Source: Albibacillus kandeliae
GTDB lineage: Bacteria > Pseudomonadota > Alphaproteobacteria > Rhodobacterales > Rhodobacteraceae
NCBI RefSeq assembly: GCF_003116585.1
Contig: NZ_QEHM01000007.1
Coordinates: forward strand, 1 to 64,000
Length of the DNA stretch: 64,000 nt
Direction of reading: 5' to 3'
This document shows, in pieces, positions 32,543 through 40,899 of this stretch. The notes beneath the pieces are model-generated. The model was given only the letters and a program-made list of their open reading frames with translations, had not been told where the DNA came from and made no database searches. Position 1 is the stretch's first letter, and each line of letters starts with the position of its first letter. Made by a program: the position numbers and the translations under genes.

Positions 32543-35521
32543 ATGTTGAGGAAAAAGACCAACGGGGTTGCGCGACGCCCCCAGCGGACAAGTATCCTTT
32601 CCGAGGTGGCCAACGCCTCGGTCGACCGCCGCGCGTTCCTGCGCGGGTCGGGTCTGGCAATCGGGGGGCTCGCGGCCGTGGCCGCAACGGGCGACACCGT
32701 GACCCGGGCAACAGCCGCGACAGCGGCGACGGGCGAGGTGAAGACGATCAAGTCGGTCTGCACCCACTGCTCCGTCGGATGCACCGTCCTGGCCGAGGTA
32801 CAGGGTGGCGTCTGGATCGGGCAGGAGCCCGGCTGGGACAGCCCCTTCAATCTCGGGGCACACTGCGCCAAAGGCGCATCGGTGCGCGAACACGCCCACG
32901 GCGAACGTCGCCTCAAGTATCCCATGAAGAAGGTGGGCGGCGAATGGCAGCGCATCTCCTGGGACGAGGCGATAAACGAGATCGGCGACCAGCTGCTGTC
33001 GATCCGTGACAGCTCGGGGCCGGACTCGGTCTACTGGCTGGGCTCGGCCAAGCACAGCAACGAGCAGGCCTACCTGTTCCGCAAGTTCGCGGCCTACTGG
33101 GGCACGAACAACGTGGATCACCAGGCCCGGATCTGTCACTCGACCACCGTTGCGGGCGTTGCCAACACATGGGGCTACGGCGCCATGACCAACTCCTACA
33201 ACGACATCCACAATTCCAGGGCAATCTTCATCATCGGCGGCAACCCGGCAGAGGCGCACCCCGTCTCGCTGCAGCACGTCCTGAAGGCCAAGGAACAGAA
33301 CAACGCCCCGCTGATCGTCTGCGATCCGCGCTTTACCCGCACCGCCGCCCACGCGGACGAATACGTGCGGTTCCGTCCCGGTTCGGACGTGGCGCTGGTC
33401 TGGGGACTGCTCTGGCACATCTTCGAGAACGGCTGGGAGGACAAGGAGTTCATCCGCAGCCGCGTCTGGGGCATGGACGAGATCCGCACCGAGGTGAAGA
33501 ACTGGACGCCCGAGGAAGTCGAGCGTGTGACCGGGGTTCCCGGTGCCCAGCTCGAGCGCGTGGCGCGGACGCTGGCCAACAACCGTCCCGGCACCGTGAT
33601 CTGGTGCATGGGCGGCACCCAGCACACCAACGGCAACAACAACACCCGTGCCTACTGCATCCTGCAGCTCGCGCTGGGGAACATGGGCACCGCCGGTGGC
33701 GGCACCAACATCTTCCGCGGCCATGACAACGTGCAGGGCGCGACCGACCTCGGGGTGCTTGCCGATACGCTGCCGGGCTATTACGGCCTGACCGCGGGGG
33801 CATGGGCCCACTGGGCCCGCGTCTGGCAGGAAGATCTCGACTGGCTCAAGGGCCGCTTTGCCATGCTGAAAGGCAAGGATGGCAAGGACAAGGAGATGAT
33901 GGGCCTGACCGGCATCCCCGTCTCGCGCTGGATCGACGGCGTGCTCGAGGCAAAGGAGAACCTCGAACAGCCCGACAACACCCGCGCGATGGTGTTCTGG
34001 GGCCATGCTCCGAACTCACAGACCCGCCTGAAGGAAATGAAGACGGCGATGGAAAAGCTCGACCTGCTGGTCGTGGTGGACCCCTATCCGACCGTCTCGG
34101 CCATCCTGCACGACCGGACCGACAACACCTACCTGCTGCCGGCCTCGACCCAGTTCGAGACCTCCGGCTCGGTGACCGCGTCGAACCGTTCGCTGCAGTG
34201 GCGCGACAAGGTGGTGGAGCCGCTCTTCGAGTCGCTGCCTGACCATACGATCATGCACAAGTTCGCCACCAAGTTCGGCTTTGCGGACCGCCTGTTCCGC
34301 AACATCGAGGTGAATGGCGAGGAGCCGCTGATCGAGGACCTCACCCGCGAGTTCAACCGCGGCATGTGGACGGTGGGCTATACCGCCCAGTCCCCGGAAC
34401 GGCTCAAGAAGCACATGGAGAACCAGCACACCTTCGACCGCACCACGCTGCGGGCGAACGGCGGTCCCTGCGACGGTGACTTCTACGGCATGCCCTGGCC
34501 CGCCTGGGGAACGCCCGAGATGAACCACCCGGGATCGGCGAACCTCTATGACCTGTCGCTGGCCGTCAAGGACGGCGGCCTGCCCTTCCGGGCCCGCTAC
34601 GGGGTCGAGCGCAATGGCGAGAACCTTCTCGCCGAGGGCTCCTACACCGTCGGGTCCGAAATCGAGGACGGCTATCCCGAGTTCACCATGCAGATGCTGA
34701 TCGACATGGGCTGGGACAGCGATCTGACGCCCTACGAGCGGCGGATGATCGAGTGGGTCGCGGGCTACATCGACGCGCGCCCCGAAACGGACACCGAGGT
34801 GGGCGAACAGTCCCACACCGGACCCTACCCGTCCGACTGGACCGAGCAGATCGGCGGCGTGAACTGGAAGACCGACCTTTCGGGCGGGATCCAGCGCGTG
34901 GCGATCCTGCACGGCTGCGCCCCCTACGGCAACGCCAAGGCCCGCTGCGTGGTCTGGACCTTCCCCGACCCGGTCCCGATCCATCGCGAGCCGCTCTACA
35001 CCAACCGGCGCGATCTGGTGGCCGACTACCCGACCTACGAGGACAAGTCCTTCTGGCGGGTGCCGACCATGTACGCCTCGATCCAGAAGAACGATTTCTC
35101 CAAGGACTTCCCGATCATCCTCACCTCCGGCCGACTGGTCGAGTACGAGGGTGGCGGCGACGAGACACGGTCGAACCCGTGGCTCGCCGAGCTCCAGCAG
35201 GACATGTTCGTCGAGATCAACCCCCGCGACGCCAACAACTACGGCATCCGGGACGGCGCACAATGCTGGGTCGAGGGTCCGGAGGGCGGCAAGGTCAAGG
35301 TCATGGCCATGGTCACCCCGCGGGTGGGCGAAGGCGTCGCCTTCATGCCCTTCCACTTCGGCGGCCATTTCGAGGGGGTCGATCAGCGGTCGAAGTATCC
35401 CGAGGGGGCCGACCCGATCGTCCTGGGCGAATCCACCAACACCGCGCAGACCTACGGCTACGACTCCGTCACCCAGATGCAGGAGACCAAGGCCACCCTC
35501 TGCAAGATCATGCCGGCGTAA
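32543..35521 (+). CDS. fdhA: formate dehydrogenase major (catalytic) subunit, Tat-exported
   Basis: 992 residues. Tat motif DRRAFLRG (28-35) and hydrophobic stretch direct export. One [4Fe-4S] cluster is bound by C73, C76, C80 and C108. The cofactor ligand is C198 in QARICHSTTVAGV, encoded TGT; many relatives have selenocysteine here. The following H199 is the conserved active-site histidine. The bis-MGD domains continue through TGGGTNIFRGHDNVQGATD-type loops to the C-terminal molybdopterin dinucleotide binding domain (PIILTSGRLVEYEGGGDETR). It oxidises formate to CO2 in the periplasm. GGGGAGATAGAAAC precedes the ATG. Twelve bases before fdhB. Confidence 0.96.
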   Translation: MLRKKTNGVARRPQRTSILSEVANASVDRRAFLRGSGLAIGGLAAVAATGDTVTRATAATAATGEVKTIKSVCTHCSVGCTVLAEVQGGVWIGQEPGWDSPFNLGAHCAKGASVREHAHGERRLKYPMKKVGGEWQRISWDEAINEIGDQLLSIRDSSGPDSVYWLGSAKHSNEQAYLFRKFAAYWGTNNVDHQARICHSTTVAGVANTWGYGAMTNSYNDIHNSRAIFIIGGNPAEAHPVSLQHVLKAKEQNNAPLIVCDPRFTRTAAHADEYVRFRPGSDVALVWGLLWHIFENGWEDKEFIRSRVWGMDEIRTEVKNWTPEEVERVTGVPGAQLERVARTLANNRPGTVIWCMGGTQHTNGNNNTRAYCILQLALGNMGTAGGGTNIFRGHDNVQGATDLGVLADTLPGYYGLTAGAWAHWARVWQEDLDWLKGRFAMLKGKDGKDKEMMGLTGIPVSRWIDGVLEAKENLEQPDNTRAMVFWGHAPNSQTRLKEMKTAMEKLDLLVVVDPYPTVSAILHDRTDNTYLLPASTQFETSGSVTASNRSLQWRDKVVEPLFESLPDHTIMHKFATKFGFADRLFRNIEVNGEEPLIEDLTREFNRGMWTVGYTAQSPERLKKHMENQHTFDRTTLRANGGPCDGDFYGMPWPAWGTPEMNHPGSANLYDLSLAVKDGGLPFRARYGVERNGENLLAEGSYTVGSEIEDGYPEFTMQMLIDMGWDSDLTPYERRMIEWVAGYIDARPETDTEVGEQSHTGPYPSDWTEQIGGVNWKTDLSGGIQRVAILHGCAPYGNAKARCVVWTFPDPVPIHREPLYTNRRDLVADYPTYEDKSFWRVPTMYASIQKNDFSKDFPIILTSGRLVEYEGGGDETRSNPWLAELQQDMFVEINPRDANNYGIRDGAQCWVEGPEGGKVKVMAMVTPRVGEGVAFMPFHFGGHFEGVDQRSKYPEGADPIVLGESTNTAQTYGYDSVTQMQETKATLCKIMPA

Positions 35522-35533
35522 GGAGAGCGATAC

Positions 35534-36127
35534 ATGGCACGAGCTAAATTCCTCTGCGATGCCGAACGCTGCATCGAGTGCAACGCCTGCGTCACCGCGT
35601 GCAAGAACGAGCACGAGGTGCCCTGGGGCATCAACCGCCGGAGGGTCGTCACCATCAATGACGGCGCGCCCGGCGAGCGCTCGATCTCGGTGGCCTGCAT
35701 GCACTGTTCCGACGCGCCCTGCATGGCCGTCTGCCCGGTCGACTGCTTCTACCAGACCGAGGACGGCATCGTCCTGCACTCCAAGGACCTGTGCATCGGC
35801 TGCGGCTACTGCTTCTACGCGTGCCCCTTCGGCGCGCCGCAGTATCCGCAGGCGGGCAACTTCGGGTCCCGCGGCAAGATGGACAAGTGCACCTTCTGCG
35901 CCGGTGGCCCGGAAGAGAACAACTCGGCGGCCGAGTTCCAGAAGTACGGGCGCAACCGGATCGCCGAGGGCAAACTGCCCCTCTGCGCCGAGATGTGCTC
36001 GACCAAGGCCCTGCTTGCGGGGGATGGCGACCAGGTGTCGGCCATTTACCGCGAGCGCGTGGTGGCCCGTGGCTTCGGCTCGGGCGCTTGGGGCTGGGGC
36101 ACCGCCTACGAGAAGAAGAACCCCTGA
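35534..36127 (+). CDS. fdhB: formate dehydrogenase iron-sulfur (beta) subunit
   Basis: 197 residues with four ferredoxin-type cysteine groups: CIECNACVTAC (13-23), CMHCSDAPCMAVCP, CIGCGYCFYACP and CTFCAGGP with a distant LCAEMC. It therefore carries four [4Fe-4S] clusters as an electron wire from FdhA to the membrane subunit. It has no C-terminal transmembrane anchor, unlike E. coli FdnH, resembling the Wolinella/Campylobacter-type FdhB. GGAGAGCG ribosome-binding site. A strong hairpin follows its stop. Confidence 0.95.
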   Translation: MARAKFLCDAERCIECNACVTACKNEHEVPWGINRRRVVTINDGAPGERSISVACMHCSDAPCMAVCPVDCFYQTEDGIVLHSKDLCIGCGYCFYACPFGAPQYPQAGNFGSRGKMDKCTFCAGGPEENNSAAEFQKYGRNRIAEGKLPLCAEMCSTKALLAGDGDQVSAIYRERVVARGFGSGAWGWGTAYEKKNP

Positions 36128-36134
36128 GGTTCTC

Positions 36135-36159
36135 CCGGCAGGCCCGCACGGCCTGCCGG
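36135..36159 (+). repeat. intercistronic hairpin between fdhB and fdhC
   Basis: Perfect 10-bp stem CCGGCAGGCC / GGCCTGCCGG with a 5-base loop starts 8 bases after the fdhB stop. No T-run follows, so it looks like an mRNA-stability or partial-attenuation element that sets the ratio of the AB pair to the cytochrome subunit. Confidence 0.5.
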
Positions 36160-36237
36160 CACCGGACTGACCCGCGCGGGGCGGCGCCTGCCGCTGTTCC
36201 GCGCGGCGTTCATGCGACTCTATTCTGGGAGAAGACC

Positions 36238-37446
36238 ATGCTGGCCCGGCTTACGGCCCTCTTCGCACTGGTCCTGCTGGCCGCCGCCCCCCTGGGCGTG
36301 GCGGCGCAGGAGACGGACGCGCCCACGCAGATCGACCGTTCCGCCACCGGCGGCGCGCAGACCCTCGAAGACATCCTGCGGCGTCAGGAGAACCTCAAGG
36401 TCGACGACACCTTCCGACGCGAGAACATCGGCGGCGAACCCCCGCAGGTATCCGACCTCTACACCCGCGGCGGCGCCTCCGACGCCGACCTCTGGCGCGC
36501 CATGCGCTACAACGAGGCCGACGTGCGCACGTCCACAATCAACCCCAACGGCAAGGTCCTGATCCAGGACGGCGGCATGTGGTGGCTGCACTTCCGTCAG
36601 GGGCCGCTGGCCACCTACGGCGGCTGGCTGCTGCTCGGCACCATCGTCCTGCTCGCGGTGTTCTTCCTGCTGCGTGGCCGGGTCAAGATCGAGGGTGGCC
36701 GCACAGGCAGCACGGTGCTCCGCTTTCAGTGGATCGAACGCTTTGCCCACTGGTTGCTGGCCGGATCCTTTATCCTGCTGGCCTTCACCGGGCTCTTCAC
36801 CCTGTTCGGGCGCAAGTTCCTGATCCCGGTCTTCGGACACGAGTTCAACTCGGTGCTGCTAATCGGCTCCAAGTTCATCCACAACAACGTCAGCTGGGCC
36901 TTCATGCTGGGCCTCGTCATGGTCTTCGTAATGTGGGTCTGGCACAACCTGCCCGACCGCACCGACCTCACCTGGTTCGCACAGGCCGGCGGGATCATCG
37001 GCAACAAGCACCCGCCCGCGAAGAAGTTCAACGCGGGTCAGAAGATCATCTTCTGGGGCGTGATCGTTCTGGGCACCTCGGTCTCGGTCTCCGGTCTGTC
37101 GCTTCTCTTTCCCTTCGACATGCCGCTGTTCTCGCACACCTTCTCGGTCCTGAACGGCTGGGGCGTGCCCGGGTGGTTCGGCTGGAGCGAGTTCCCGGTC
37201 CATCTCGCCCCGCAGGAAGAGATGCAGTACGCCCAGCTGTGGCACGCGATCGTCGCCTTCGTGATGATGGCCATGATCATCGGCCATATCTATATCGGCA
37301 CGCTAGGTATGGAGGGCGCCTACGACGCCATGGGCACCGGCGAAGTCGACGAGAACTGGGCTCACCAGCACCACTCGATCTGGTACGACAAGGTCAAGCG
37401 GGAAGAGGCCGAGGCAGGCCGCGCCACGACGACCCCGGCCGAGTGA
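36238..37446 (+). CDS. fdhC: formate dehydrogenase cytochrome b (gamma) subunit
   Basis: 402 residues. The start at 36238 (GGGAGAAGACC upstream) gives a 23-residue signal-like N-terminus ending GVAA before QETDAP, a periplasmic segment of about 100 residues, and then a five-helix membrane region beginning near residue 122 (TYGGWLLLGTIVLLAVFFLL). Histidines in FQWIERFAHWLLAG, SKFIHNNVSW and QLWHAIVAFVMMAMIIGHIYIG are the expected ligands for two b hemes. It anchors FDH and reduces quinone. The long N-terminal part is typical of alphaproteobacterial FdoI-like proteins. Confidence 0.92.
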   Translation: MLARLTALFALVLLAAAPLGVAAQETDAPTQIDRSATGGAQTLEDILRRQENLKVDDTFRRENIGGEPPQVSDLYTRGGASDADLWRAMRYNEADVRTSTINPNGKVLIQDGGMWWLHFRQGPLATYGGWLLLGTIVLLAVFFLLRGRVKIEGGRTGSTVLRFQWIERFAHWLLAGSFILLAFTGLFTLFGRKFLIPVFGHEFNSVLLIGSKFIHNNVSWAFMLGLVMVFVMWVWHNLPDRTDLTWFAQAGGIIGNKHPPAKKFNAGQKIIFWGVIVLGTSVSVSGLSLLFPFDMPLFSHTFSVLNGWGVPGWFGWSEFPVHLAPQEEMQYAQLWHAIVAFVMMAMIIGHIYIGTLGMEGAYDAMGTGEVDENWAHQHHSIWYDKVKREEAEAGRATTTPAE

Positions 37447-37553
37447 CCCGCGCACCGCGCGACACGACAGATCCATCGGCGCGCTTTGCGAACGGCGCGC
37501 CGACCGTTACAATCCGCAATCACAGCGCCCCGTCCAGGTGACGGCCCCCGCCC

Positions 37554-37576
37554 GGCCCGCCGGGGTTCGGCGGGCC
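37554..37576 (+). repeat. hairpin before the small membrane protein gene
   Basis: Perfect 8-bp stem GGCCCGCC / GGCGGGCC with a 7-base loop ends a few bases before the AAAGGAG ribosome-binding site of the 41-codon gene. It separates fdhC from the downstream small gene and regulator, and could attenuate or modulate their translation. Confidence 0.4.
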
Positions 37577-37596
37577 GCAAAGGAGAGTGAATCGAG

Positions 37597-37722
37597 ATGA
37601 AAGCCATGCTCACCGGCTTTGCCGCCATCATCGTCATCGGTATCGTGGCCTACTTCGGCCTGCACGAGGTCGGCATGTCCTCGGCCGAGGTCTACTCAAG
37701 CCCCAATGTCCGTCTCGACTGA
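37597..37722 (+). CDS. 41-residue single-span membrane protein downstream of fdhC
   Basis: Short gene: ATG at 37597, AAAGGAGAGTGAATCGAG upstream, stop TGA at 37720-37722. The product begins MKAMLTGFAAIIVIGIVAYF, one clear membrane helix with a positively charged start (N-in), then a hydrophilic tail HEVGMSSAEVYSSPNVRLD. It lies between fdhC and the response regulator gene, overlapping the regulator start by 17 bases. It could be a small stabilising subunit of the membrane-bound FDH, in the way CydX-type proteins act in oxidases, or a regulatory membrane peptide. Function is inference. Confidence 0.68.
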   Translation: MKAMLTGFAAIIVIGIVAYFGLHEVGMSSAEVYSSPNVRLD

Positions 37723-39097
37723 TACCCGGCGCGTGACCAGAAAGGACCTGCCCCGGGACGATTACGGGCCGACGCTCGCGGGCGCCTCGATCCTTGTGGT
37801 CGATGACGAACCCGGAATGCGCAATTTCCTCGTCAAGACGCTGGCCCCCCGGGTACAGCGCGTCGAAGAGGCCGGCTCGACGGCCGAGGCCACCGCCCGC
37901 ATCGACGCCGCCCACTTCGACCTCGTCATCCTCGACAACGTGATGCCCCGCACCACCGGGCTGGAATGGCTCGCCGAACAGCAGCGGCGTGGCTTCTTCG
38001 GCGACACCATCCTGATCACCGCCTACGCCGACCTAGAAACCGCCATCGCCGCCCTGCGCGCCGGAGTCAGCGATTTCGTCCTCAAACCCTTCCGCGCCAA
38101 CCAGATCCTCGGTGCCGTCGCGCGCACGCTCGACCGCAAGTACCTGCGCCGGGACAACGCCCTGCTGCGCCGCGAACTGCGCACCGGCCAGTTTCAGGGC
38201 AAGCTGCTCGGCAAGTCCGAGGTCATGGTGGCCACCCGCGCCCTTCTGGCCAAGCTGGCGCCGCTGCCCACCCCTGTCCTGTTCACCGGGGCCAGCGGAA
38301 CCGGCAAGGAGCTTGCCGCGCGCCAGCTGCACCAGCTGTCCGACCGGGCCGCAAAACCCTTCGTGCCGGTGAACTGCGCCGCCATCGCGACCGAGCGCAT
38401 GGCACAGGAACTCTTCGGCAGCATCGCCGACGGCGAGCGGCTCAAGCCCGGCCTCCTGCTGCTGGCGGATGGCGGCACCCTGTTCCTCGACGAGGTGGCG
38501 CAGATGCCCGAACCGCTGCAGGCGGCCCTGCTGCGCGTGCTGGAAGACCAGCGCATCAGACCGGCGGGCGCCGAGCGTGAACTGCCGCTGAACCTGCGGT
38601 TTCTCTTCGCGACCAACGCCGACCTCGCCGAACTGGTGGCGCAGGGCCGCTTCCGCGCCGATCTCTACCATCGCATCAACATCCTGAACGTCGAGATGCC
38701 CCGCCTCTCGGACCGCTCCGACGACATCCTCGAACTGGCCGCCCTCTTCATGACCCAGTTCTCGCAGGCGCTCGGGATGCCCGGCCTCGATCTCGACGAA
38801 CAGACCCTGCTCAAGCTGCGCCGCTACGACTGGCCCGGCAACGTGCGCGAGTTGCGCAACCTCGTGGAGCGTTCGGTGATCCTCGGCAGCTTTCCCAAGG
38901 AATTCGCGGGCGCCGGTTCGGTCACCGGTGCGCAGGCCATCGAGAACCTCGACCTCGTGCTCCAGCGGCACATCCTGCACATGCTCGACCTTTGCGATGG
39001 CAACCGGGCCGAGGCCGCACGGCGGCTCGGCGTGTCGCGCAAGACCATCGACCGCAAGATCGCGCAGTGGGATCAGGACCAGACCTCGCCGCCCTGA
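37706..39097 (+). CDS. NtrC-family response regulator lacking the GAFTGA loop
   Basis: 463 residues. Receiver domain 25-145 with acidic pocket VVDDEP, phospho-acceptor D77 (LVILDNVMP), and lysine in FVLKPF. AAA+ domain: Walker A GASGTGKE (195-202), Walker B GGTLFLDE (256-263), GRFRADLYHRINI and WPGNVRELRNLVERSVILG. Between ELFG (235-238) and ADGG only 15 residues remain, and the GAFTGA sequence that contacts sigma-54 is gone. The C-terminal Fis-type HTH is NRAEAARRLGVSRKTIDRKI. Such proteins (HupR, Rhodobacter NtrC, TyrR) work with the housekeeping sigma factor. The start at 37706 overlaps the small gene. Probable partner of the kinase at 23592. Confidence 0.9.
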   Translation: MSVSTDTRRVTRKDLPRDDYGPTLAGASILVVDDEPGMRNFLVKTLAPRVQRVEEAGSTAEATARIDAAHFDLVILDNVMPRTTGLEWLAEQQRRGFFGDTILITAYADLETAIAALRAGVSDFVLKPFRANQILGAVARTLDRKYLRRDNALLRRELRTGQFQGKLLGKSEVMVATRALLAKLAPLPTPVLFTGASGTGKELAARQLHQLSDRAAKPFVPVNCAAIATERMAQELFGSIADGERLKPGLLLLADGGTLFLDEVAQMPEPLQAALLRVLEDQRIRPAGAERELPLNLRFLFATNADLAELVAQGRFRADLYHRINILNVEMPRLSDRSDDILELAALFMTQFSQALGMPGLDLDEQTLLKLRRYDWPGNVRELRNLVERSVILGSFPKEFAGAGSVTGAQAIENLDLVLQRHILHMLDLCDGNRAEAARRLGVSRKTIDRKIAQWDQDQTSPP

Positions 39098-39101
39098 GGC
39101 G

Positions 39102-39986
39102 TCAGGCGTTCCAGACCACCTCGCCCAGCCCCCTCACGTCATACCCGCCAAGGCTCTTCGCCCGCTGGCTGAACGCATTGGACCGGCAAAAGGCCATCAG
39201 CCCCTGCATCGTCGGTTCAAAGTAGGCCCGGCGGTCGATCAGCAGGTCGAACCGCTCCTCGATGACCGGCACGAACGGCAGCCCGTAGGCCAAAGCGACA
39301 GATTCGAGCCCGAAGGTCACGTCCGCCTCGCCCCGCCTGACGCTCTGCACTGCGTCGTCCTCGGTCCGCTCCATCGGCGTCTCGCTCACCCGGCCAAGGT
39401 CCAGCCCGGCCTCCGCGGCAAGGTCGCGCAACAGCCCGGCGGTGCCGGAACTCTCCTGCCGTGGCGCCAGCCGCAATCCGGCAAGCTCGGCCAGCCCCTG
39501 CGGTGCGGGTCCGTCCGGCCGCAGCACCAGCCCCCGCCGCCGCGCGGCAAAGCGGATCAGGACCGCGTCCTGCCCGGCTGCGGCCTCGCGCACGGCCGCG
39601 AGGTTCCAGCTGCCGACGCTGTCGCGCACGTGCAGACCCGTCGCCACGCCGTCGCCTGAAACAAAGCGCACCAGCCCGTCCAGCGAGCCGTCAAAGAAGG
39701 TGGCCAGCCCGCACCGTGACTGGCGGATCGCCCAGTCGAGCAGGGGATCGTGACTGCCAAGGAACACGCCCGGCCGCGGGACCGATGGTCGTGCCGCGCC
39801 GCTCTGCGCGCCCTCGATCCACGCTCGAATACCCGCCGCCGGGAACAGCAACTTGCCCGTCGCCCGCGAACAGGGCACCTCGCCCGAGGCGGCAAGATCA
39901 TAGACCTTGCGCTCCTTCAGGCGCAGCAGATCGGCCAGTTCCTTGACGGTCAGGTACTCGTGGGGCGGGATCTGCTGGTCGGTCAT
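39102..39986 (-). CDS. excisionase-type HTH regulator with periplasmic-binding-protein-like domain
   Basis: 294 residues; start at 39986. An N-terminal MerR/excisionase-type HTH (YLTVKELADLLRLKERKVYDLAASGEVPCSRATGKLLFP, residues 9-48) is joined to a PBP_like ligand-binding domain (GSHDPLLDWAIRQSRCGLATFFDGSLDGLV through FGLESVALAYGLPFVPVIEERFDLLIDR). This architecture is found with molybdate and tungstate transporters and is thought to sense the oxyanion. Last gene in the leftward tup operon, separated from tupA by a hairpin; convergent with the response regulator gene. Candidate regulator of tup and possibly of the cofactor genes. Confidence 0.85.
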   Translation of the reverse strand: MTDQQIPPHEYLTVKELADLLRLKERKVYDLAASGEVPCSRATGKLLFPAAGIRAWIEGAQSGAARPSVPRPGVFLGSHDPLLDWAIRQSRCGLATFFDGSLDGLVRFVSGDGVATGLHVRDSVGSWNLAAVREAAAGQDAVLIRFAARRRGLVLRPDGPAPQGLAELAGLRLAPRQESSGTAGLLRDLAAEAGLDLGRVSETPMERTEDDAVQSVRRGEADVTFGLESVALAYGLPFVPVIEERFDLLIDRRAYFEPTMQGLMAFCRSNAFSQRAKSLGGYDVRGLGEVVWNA

Positions 39987-40000
39987 GGGCTCTTGAGTCA

Positions 40001-40023
40001 GGGGGCGGCACAGCGCCGCCCCC
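40001..40023 (-). terminator. hairpin between tupA and the regulator gene
   Basis: GGGGGCGGC / GCCGCCCCC, a perfect 9-bp stem with a 5-base loop, lies between the tupA stop and the regulator start. There is no T-run. It probably reduces read-through from the abundant tupA message into the regulator gene. Confidence 0.5.
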
Positions 40024-40032
40024 CGGAGCCTA

Positions 40033-40854
40033 TCACTCCTTCGGCGCGTTGGGGAAGAACAGCTGCTGTCCGTCCACCTTGTAGGCCGCGATGGCCTCCT
40101 GTCCCTCGGACGAGAGCAGCCAGTCGGCAAAGTTCTGCGCCGCGTCGATCTTGACCGAGGGGCACTTCTCCGGGTTCACCGGGATCACGCCATACTGGTT
40201 GAACAGGGTCTCGTCGCCCTCGACCTCGATCTTGTAGTCCTGCTTGTTCTGAAAGCTGATCCAGGTCGCCCGGTCGGTCAGCACGTAGGCCCCCATCCCG
40301 ATCCCCGCGTTCAGCGTCGCGCCCATGCCCGACCCGGTTTCGCGATACCAATCCCCCGAGGCGGAGCTGGGATCGACGCCCGCCGCCTTCCACAGTGCGA
40401 CTTCCTTCTTGTGCGTACCCGAGTCATCCCCGCGCGAGGCGAAGAGCGCACCGGTCTCGGCGATCTTGGTCAGTGCGGCCTTTGCGTCGCTGCTGCCCGC
40501 CACGCCCGCCGGGTCGTTCTCGGGGCCCACGATGACAAAGTCATTATACATCAGGTCGGTCCGCTTGGTGCCGAACCCCGCTTCCACGAACTTCTCTTCC
40601 GATGCCTTGGCGTGGACCAGCAGCAGGTCGCCGTCGCAGTTCTCGGCGTTCTTGATCGCCTGCCCAGTGCCCACGGCAACCACCTTGACCGTGATCCCGC
40701 TCTCGCCGCTGTAGATCGGCAGCAGGTAATCGTAGAGCCCCGAGTTCGCCGTCGAGGTCGTGGACTGCACGATGATCGACGTATCTTCCGCGGCAACCGC
40801 CCCGGCGAGGCAGAGCGAGAGCGCGGTGGTCGCGATGAGTCTGACAATGGTCAT
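40033..40854 (-). CDS. tupA: tungstate ABC transporter substrate-binding protein TupA
   Basis: 273 residues. Signal peptide to about residue 22 (AGAVAAEDT). The TupA signature TTSTANSGLYDYLLPIY, with its TTTS/SGL oxyanion-binding motif, is present, together with GDLLLVHAKASEEKFVEAGFG, FVIVGPENDPAG and RGDDSGTHKKE. TupA binds tungstate with much higher affinity than molybdate in studied cases. Third in the order tupB-tupC-tupA on the minus strand, 45 bases after tupC. Confidence 0.94.
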   Translation of the reverse strand: MTIVRLIATTALSLCLAGAVAAEDTSIIVQSTTSTANSGLYDYLLPIYSGESGITVKVVAVGTGQAIKNAENCDGDLLLVHAKASEEKFVEAGFGTKRTDLMYNDFVIVGPENDPAGVAGSSDAKAALTKIAETGALFASRGDDSGTHKKEVALWKAAGVDPSSASGDWYRETGSGMGATLNAGIGMGAYVLTDRATWISFQNKQDYKIEVEGDETLFNQYGVIPVNPEKCPSVKIDAAQNFADWLLSSEGQEAIAAYKVDGQQLFFPNAPKE

Positions 40855-40899
40855 GAGAATTCCTTTGTGCCTTGCTGTCTTGCGTGGTCGCGAGCGCGA

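Noticed and set aside
33121-33150. Selenocysteine codon in fdhA.
   Set aside because: The codon at residue 198 is TGT (cysteine), not TGA; no SECIS-like need.
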